Below, in pieces: positions 59,772-64,000 of a stretch of 64,000 nt of DNA. Source of the stretch: Hyphococcus sp. (lineage in GTDB: Bacteria > Pseudomonadota > Alphaproteobacteria > Caulobacterales > Parvularculaceae); the NCBI GenBank assembly GCA_021604585.1, contig BQJG01000001.1, positions 79,650 to 143,649 on the forward strand. Direction: 5' to 3'. The notes under the pieces were generated by a model, which saw only the letters and a program-made list of their open reading frames with translations, did no database searches and was not told the origin of the DNA. Every line of letters starts with the position of its first letter. Within the stretch, counting starts at the first letter, position 1. The position numbers and the translations under genes were made by a program.

Positions 59772-59861
59772 TCACTTGCGACTAAGCGCCAGGCCGGCCG
59801 CCGCTGTCAGGAAGAGAGCGACGCAAGCGGCGCAAAACGCCAGATAAAGCTCGGTCGTCAT
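59772..59861 (-). CDS. 29-residue candidate membrane microprotein
   Basis: A short frame starting MTTELYLAFCAACVALFLTA and ending ALSRK, almost entirely one membrane helix with a basic C-terminus. Located between the convergent exported SnoaL-like gene and the beta-barrel gene, just after the latter's stop. No homology can be judged; it may be a chance frame. Confidence 0.3.
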   Translation of the reverse strand: MTTELYLAFCAACVALFLTAAAGLALSRK

Positions 59862-59868
59862 GCTGGTT

Positions 59869-60579
59869 TTAGAATTTTTTGCGTACAGACAGCATCGCCG
59901 TCGAGGATTGATAGCGCGCGCCGGTGATGGCAGGGCCAACCGGACCGCCGACAACAAATTCATCAATGCCCGGACCGAAGTCGAGTTCATTGCTGCGCAG
60001 ATAAACAAACTCGGCATCGGCTGAGAGACCCTCGCCAAGCGCAATGGCCACACCCGCACGAGCTTGCAGCGCAAGCGCTGAATCGCGCTGGTCGTTTTCA
60101 TTGGTCACGAATGCGCCGCCGACGCCGCCGCCGATAAACGGCGTCAACGCACTGGAATTGGCGAAGTCGAAATAGAAATTGGTCATCACGAAATGCGCGC
60201 CGATGCTGTCCTTGACCGGCCCACCCAATGAAGGGCCTCCCACCGGCGTGACAGAACCGACCGGCGTCGAGGCGTATCGGTATTCCAGTTCGGTGCGGAT
60301 GCCGTCTGCATAATCGAATCCGAGCGCCGCAGAAAACGCCAGCGCCGTGCCATTATCGACGGTCTGGCTGGAAGCCGGCGCCGTCACGAAGACGACATTG
60401 GGATTATAGGAGAGGTCCTGCGTCCAGTCGCTGACGAAAGTCGCGCCCACGCTGAGGCGTACATAGCCGCCATCGTTGACAGCCTCATCCTGCGCCAGTG
60501 ACGGCGCTGTTCCCGCCGCCAGAACGCCAGCTGCAACCCCAGTCATTATGATCGCACGCGTCAAACTCTGCTTCACCAA
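59869..60579 (-). CDS. Outer-membrane beta-barrel protein
   Basis: 236 residues: signal peptide (to about PSLAQ), then alternating strands typical of an eight-stranded outer-membrane barrel (GYVRLSVGATFVSDWTQDL at the start, YQSSTAMLSVRKKF at the end, the terminal Phe being the usual insertion signal). ALTPFIGGGVGGAF is the OmpA/OmpW-like glycine-rich strand pair. No ligand can be inferred. Confidence 0.88.
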   Translation of the reverse strand: MVKQSLTRAIIMTGVAAGVLAAGTAPSLAQDEAVNDGGYVRLSVGATFVSDWTQDLSYNPNVVFVTAPASSQTVDNGTALAFSAALGFDYADGIRTELEYRYASTPVGSVTPVGGPSLGGPVKDSIGAHFVMTNFYFDFANSSALTPFIGGGVGGAFVTNENDQRDSALALQARAGVAIALGEGLSADAEFVYLRSNELDFGPGIDEFVVGGPVGPAITGARYQSSTAMLSVRKKF

Positions 60580-60611
60580 ACCGCTCCTCGATATTTCAAG
60601 CCCAGACTAAC

Positions 60612-60642
60612 CGCGCCTGGCTTGACCGCCAAGCCAGGCGCG
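60612..60642. terminator. Perfect 13-base-pair hairpin between the AGCS symporter and beta-barrel genes
   Basis: Arms 60612-60624 and 60630-60642 are perfectly complementary, with a 5-base loop (ACCGC). No T-run follows on the minus strand and only TTT on the plus strand, so it is a weak terminator at best or a transcript-stabilising stem at the 3' end of the symporter mRNA. Confidence 0.55.
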
Positions 60643-60666
60643 TTTCACCTTGATTTCATTGACGCG

Positions 60667-62112
60667 TTAGAGGCGCCCTTTCTCTTTGGCCATCGCAATC
60701 ACGACCGGAGACAGCAGCAGGATCGCAATCAGGTTCGGAAACGCCATGGAAGCGTTGGCGAGATCGCCGAACTTCCAAACGAAATCGATCTGCTGCAAAG
60801 CACCGATAAACACCATCGCAATCCAAACATAACGCGTCGGTTTGGCGATCCAGTCACCGAACAGATAGGTCGCCGCCTGCTCCATGTAATAGGACCAGCC
60901 GATGATGGTGGTGAAGGCGAACAGCGCCAGCGCCACGGCGATGAAGATGCCACCCGGCGATATCACTTCGCCAAACAGCGTTATATCGGGCAGTGCATGA
61001 CCGAACACTGCAGTCGTGACCTGTGCGCCTTGAAGCGTTGACTGCCAGGCATACTCGACCGTGCCGCCATCGGCGCCGGGGAATACGCCCGGAACTGCGA
61101 GGATGACAAGCGCGGTCATGGTGCAGATGACAATCGTGTCGATGAAGGCGCCGAGCATAGCGATCTCGCCTTGCGCCACCGGATCATTGGTTTGCGCCGC
61201 CGCGTGGGCGATGGCGGTCGAGCCCTGACCCGCCTCGTTCGAGAACAGCCCGCGCGCCACACCGAAACGCACCGCTTGCAACACGGCATAACCGGCGACG
61301 CCGCCGCCAGCCTGTTCCAAACCAAAGGCGTAAGTGAAAATCTGCTGAAAGGCGCCCGGGACATGTTCGGCGTGCATGATCAGCATCACGATGGCGACCA
61401 GAATGTAGCCGAGCGCCATGGCCGGAACGATTTTGCCGGCAACCGAGCCGATCGACTTGATCCCGCCGATGATGACAACAAACGCCAGCACGGCAACCAC
61501 GGCGCCGGATATCCATGTCGGAACATTCGCTGACGCTTCAACCGCCGTCGCGATAGAATTGGCTTGCGTCATGTTGCCGGTGACCACGGCGGAGAACATC
61601 GTGCCGACTGCAAAGAATATCGCCAGCCAGCCCCATTTCTTGCCGAGGCCGTTCTTGATATACATCATCGGCCCGCCGTGAATGTGCCCGTCGGGATGGG
61701 TTTCACGATATTTCACCGCGAGGCTTGATTCAGCGAAGGCAGCCGCCATGCCGACAATAGCGGTGATCCACATCCAGAAAATCGCACCCGGCCCGCCCAA
61801 GGTCAGCGCCGTGGCCACGCCAGCAAGGTTGCCTGTGCCCACTTGCCCGGACAGCGCCGTGGACAATGCGTTCCATGGAGAAATATCGCCGCCTGCGGAT
61901 GCGTCAACGCCCTTGCCGCGGCCACGGAACAAATTGCCGAATGCAGGAATTAACCTGCGGATCGGCAGGAACTTCAGCCGAATCATAAAATAGAGGCCTG
62001 CGCCCAACAGCAGGACCACCATTGGCGCCAGCGGCAAGACCACCGCTCCATTCCATGTGCCGCCCCAGATCAAGCCGCTGAGGTTATCTACGCCGGCGTA
62101 AAACTCTTCCAT
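60667..62112 (-). CDS. Alanine/glycine:cation symporter (AGCS family)
   Basis: 481 residues with about 11 helices. GQVGTGNLAGVATALTLGGP near residue 90 and GVARGLFSNEAGQGSTAIAH around residue 300 are diagnostic blocks of AGCS transporters, which import alanine or glycine with sodium. MEEFYAG at 62112 gives the family's normal start; the frame runs to 62166. Confidence 0.95.
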   Translation of the reverse strand: MEEFYAGVDNLSGLIWGGTWNGAVVLPLAPMVVLLLGAGLYFMIRLKFLPIRRLIPAFGNLFRGRGKGVDASAGGDISPWNALSTALSGQVGTGNLAGVATALTLGGPGAIFWMWITAIVGMAAAFAESSLAVKYRETHPDGHIHGGPMMYIKNGLGKKWGWLAIFFAVGTMFSAVVTGNMTQANSIATAVEASANVPTWISGAVVAVLAFVVIIGGIKSIGSVAGKIVPAMALGYILVAIVMLIMHAEHVPGAFQQIFTYAFGLEQAGGGVAGYAVLQAVRFGVARGLFSNEAGQGSTAIAHAAAQTNDPVAQGEIAMLGAFIDTIVICTMTALVILAVPGVFPGADGGTVEYAWQSTLQGAQVTTAVFGHALPDITLFGEVISPGGIFIAVALALFAFTTIIGWSYYMEQAATYLFGDWIAKPTRYVWIAMVFIGALQQIDFVWKFGDLANASMAFPNLIAILLLSPVVIAMAKEKGRL

Positions 62113-62401
62113 TAACCAATCACCCTCTTGGTCGCGCCGCCTCCCCGCAGACATAAACTGGCGCAACTTGTTAAAATTGCCGGGAGATTAGGCGCGGGCG
62201 GCCCGTTTGAGCAAGGAAAAGCTCGCGATCCGCCCCGCGCGTCAAGCAAACTCGCCATTGCGGCGGATTGGGGCGCGATTAAGGCGATTTTGTGAACCAA
62301 AACAAAGCTGTGACGGCCAACACACGTCAATTCCCGGGAGATGATTATGGTTAATTCATCGAGGCGCTAATCCGGCGCTTCACAAAAAACGGGAGAGAGA
62401 A

Positions 62402-62824
62402 ATGACCAACCGCACCTTATATCTGAGCTTCGTTGCTTTCGCCGCCGCAGCGGCCGTGAATGCAAACACCAACGCCCATGCCGAAATGCCGGGCAATACC
62501 GATCTGATGCAACTGATCCATGAAGATCTCGATCAGGCGCAGGCCGACTTCACATTGGCTTTAGCTGCGAAGACTGAAAAGAAGATCGCTTTGCAGACCG
62601 CCAAGATTGACAATGTCTTTGGCCCGCTGACCGTCGCTTCCAACGCTGAAACGGTTGCGAAAGTTGAAACCGCAAGCGTCGACACCAGCGCTAAACTGGA
62701 CTCGCTTGTTTTGGCGAATGCCGAATACGAAATCGCCAAAGATGCAGCGAACATTGAAAACCCTTTCAATCCTCGTTTGCCGATGGCTCCTTCGATCATC
62801 GCGTTCGCTCATGACGAAGAGTAA
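62402..62824 (+). CDS. Small exported protein, unknown
   Basis: 140 residues with a signal peptide (cleavage near AHAEM). The mature part is Ala/Glu/Lys-rich and helical, with a weak repeat of the form ALAAKTEKKIALQTAKIDN and similar. No Cys. Not recognised. GGGAGAGAG 3 bases before the ATG is a strong ribosome site. A large hairpin follows 6 bases after the stop. Confidence 0.65.
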   Translation: MTNRTLYLSFVAFAAAAAVNANTNAHAEMPGNTDLMQLIHEDLDQAQADFTLALAAKTEKKIALQTAKIDNVFGPLTVASNAETVAKVETASVDTSAKLDSLVLANAEYEIAKDAANIENPFNPRLPMAPSIIAFAHDEE

Positions 62825-62830
62825 TTGCAA

Positions 62831-62903
62831 CTCTCTCCTCCTGGCGAGGCGCCAAGCGGCGGCTTGGAACATAGGGCACAAGCGCTTCGCCAGGGGGAGA
62901 GAG
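62831..62903. repeat. 22-base imperfect inverted repeat with nested hairpin
   Basis: Arms 62831-62852 and 62882-62903 pair over all 22 positions in plus-strand RNA, with two G-U wobbles. The 29-base centre includes a second hairpin (CCAAGC, GGCG loop, GCTTGG, 62852-62867). No T-run follows. It lies 6 bases after the stop of the 62402 gene. It may be a 3' structure of that mRNA, a small RNA, or a short mobile-repeat unit. Confidence 0.7.
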
Positions 62904-63069
62904 AAGAACCGATCAGTACACAGCGTACCGGAGCAGGGCTGGGGAGCCCACAAATGGGGGAGCAAGGCGCGATTATCGCCCCAAGCAAGTTGATCGCGTC
63001 ATTGCAAAGAGCGGCCTCGAGGGAATGCGGCGTATTCGCAAAACTCTCGGGGCCGTTTTTCTTGTCAGA

Positions 63070-63975
63070 TCAGGCTTTTGCTTTTCGCCCGCGCCACCAG
63101 CCGCGCAGAACGAACAAAACGCCAAGCGCCACAAGGAAGAAGGGCCAGGCGCGCGCAACAAAATCGACAGCAGCGGCAAGCGATGAAACAGACGTGCGGA
63201 AAAAACCTTTGAAAGATGCCGTTAGCGGTTTGAATATGCCAGTCGATGTCACCGGATCGCTTTGGTAGGAAAGCGAAAGTGCGGACATGGCGACCCTCGC
63301 CCGTGCAGCCGCGCGTTGCGCAGTCATGGAATCGATCTCGCCCTGCACCTCCGCCAGCGCGCGCTCAGCAGCCAGTATGTCGCTCAGCGATCCGTCACGG
63401 GTTTCGAGCAGGTTCTTAATTCGCTCGCGCAGCGCCAGCTTCGCCGCAAGGCGCGCTTCGAGATCGACGATATAAGTTGTCAGATCTTCCGTATTCACCG
63501 TATTGGCGGTGAGGCGGCCGCCGGCCTTGTCGGCGTCGGACGCAATGGAGCCGCGAAACGTCGCGAGCCACGCCGGTTCAGCGCGCAGATTGAGATAGGC
63601 GGAGACCTGATCCTCACCCCAGCTGTTCACCGATGACCCCAGCACCTGACAGAGTTTCGGTCCGGCGTCGGTGCAGGCTTTTTCGTGTGCTTCTTTCAGC
63701 AGCGCGACAGCATTCTTCGGCGCCTCAATGCCCATGGAGTAGGAATAGGCGAGCATGACCCCGGCCTGTTCGCCCGGCTCTTGTCCCGGCGCCGGTTCGG
63801 AAGGCGCGATCTTCGCGTCGCTATATTCCTGATTGCGGTCCATCGCAGCGCCGCTGACCATCGGCGCCTCCGCATATCGCTCACTATTTGAGCCGCCATC
63901 GCAAGCGGCGAGCGCCGCTGTGGCGGCGGCCAAAAACAGGAATTTGAAAGGTTTAGTTTGGGCTATTTGAGCCAT
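63070..63975 (-). CDS. DUF4349 domain lipoprotein
   Basis: 301 residues. Lipoprotein signal with the Cys in ALAACDG (about residue 25). The DUF4349 domain follows: YLNLRAEPAWLATFRGSIAS, then a coiled coil with DLEARLAAKLALRERIKNLL and ILAAERALAEVQGEIDSM. The C-terminal helix (PFFLVALGVLFVLRGWW) is a membrane anchor ending in basic residues, so the protein may be attached to the inner membrane at both ends. Function unknown; DUF4349 proteins often accompany envelope-stress genes. Confidence 0.85.
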   Translation of the reverse strand: MAQIAQTKPFKFLFLAAATAALAACDGGSNSERYAEAPMVSGAAMDRNQEYSDAKIAPSEPAPGQEPGEQAGVMLAYSYSMGIEAPKNAVALLKEAHEKACTDAGPKLCQVLGSSVNSWGEDQVSAYLNLRAEPAWLATFRGSIASDADKAGGRLTANTVNTEDLTTYIVDLEARLAAKLALRERIKNLLETRDGSLSDILAAERALAEVQGEIDSMTAQRAAARARVAMSALSLSYQSDPVTSTGIFKPLTASFKGFFRTSVSSLAAAVDFVARAWPFFLVALGVLFVLRGWWRGRKAKA

Positions 63976-64000
63976 AAGTCCGTCCCCGGAAAGGTTGCTT

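Noticed and set aside
62113..62401. Possible riboswitch upstream of the AGCS symporter
   Set aside because: I looked for a glycine-riboswitch-like fold because AGCS genes sometimes carry one, but no conserved core sequence was recognisable.
1..64000. CRISPR array
   Set aside because: No regularly spaced direct repeats of 24-40 bases were seen anywhere, and no cas-like gene is present.

Overview
The window is a gene-dense stretch of chromosome from an alphaproteobacterium. The evidence is gene order and family type: a zinc-ribbon protein divergent from ftsE-ftsX-ydcF-plsC, rimM-trmD-rplS, rpmI-rplT near pheS/pheT, sdhCDA, and an alphaproteobacterial-type malate dehydrogenase. It is moderately GC-rich and has many exported and envelope proteins. 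I lean towards a marine, Parvularculaceae- or Hyphomonadaceae-like aerobic heterotroph, but this rests on overall impression and not on a marker-gene comparison.

Layout. 1-5.2 kb: a zinc-ribbon protein running off the left edge, then cell division and envelope genes (ftsEX, ydcF, plsC, DUF2125). 5.2-8.2 kb: a MarR-type regulator, an M17 leucyl aminopeptidase and a TadD-like TPR lipoprotein ending in a strong terminator. 8.2-13.4 kb: an Nramp-like transporter with the three 5-oxoprolinase subunit genes pxpABC, convergent with a BCCT transporter. 13.4-16.0 kb: a small accessory island at the 3' end of tRNA-Thr(CGU), holding a short HTH protein, an orphan RHS tip with a Sel1-repeat partner, and an integrase remnant with its arm-type repeats. 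16-22.3 kb: a His-rich membrane protein, pheS/pheT with an unknown membrane gene between them, and rplT/rpmI. 22.5-29 kb: a retropepsin-like protease, an exported amidohydrolase, an Lrp regulator divergent from DUF6356 and a YeiH-type exporter, a repeat protein and a YbjN protein. 29-38.5 kb: sdhCDA, then a break of about 5 kb before sdhB, filled by an M19 dipeptidase-like protein, a RodZ-HTH/TonB fusion, a dienoyl-CoA isomerase-like enzyme and creD. 38.7-42.2 kb: an arsenic operon arsR-arsI-(ATP-grasp)-arsC-acr3. 42.3-46.8 kb: zapE, a repeat protein and a sodium:solute symporter with its DUF4212 subunit. 46.9-49.9 kb: an MFS efflux pump coupled to rimM-trmD-rplS. 49.9-55.8 kb: bioB, a cupredoxin/DUF4142 pair, a SufR-like regulator, an M28 peptidase, a GNAT enzyme and a glycosyltransferase. 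56-64 kb: a three-gene cluster of unknown exported proteins, mdh, a SnoaL-like protein, a beta-barrel protein, an alanine/sodium symporter and a DUF4349 lipoprotein.

How the parts work together. The window covers TCA-cycle enzymes (sdh, mdh), sodium-coupled uptake (BCCT, SSS/DUF4212, AGCS), peptide and amino-acid recycling (M17, M19-like, M28, pxpABC), translation, cell division, and detoxification of arsenate, arsenite and methylarsenite. The points most worth a second look are the ATP-grasp enzyme in the ars operon, whose motif order looks like the circularly permuted eukaryotic-type glutathione synthetase; the Nramp-fold protein beside pxpABC that has lost the metal-binding signature; the RodZ-HTH/TonB fusion; the unrecognised exported three-gene operon at 56.4-57.8 kb; and the RHS/Sel1 module at the tRNA. 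I found no CRISPR array, rRNA, complete prophage or complete insertion sequence.
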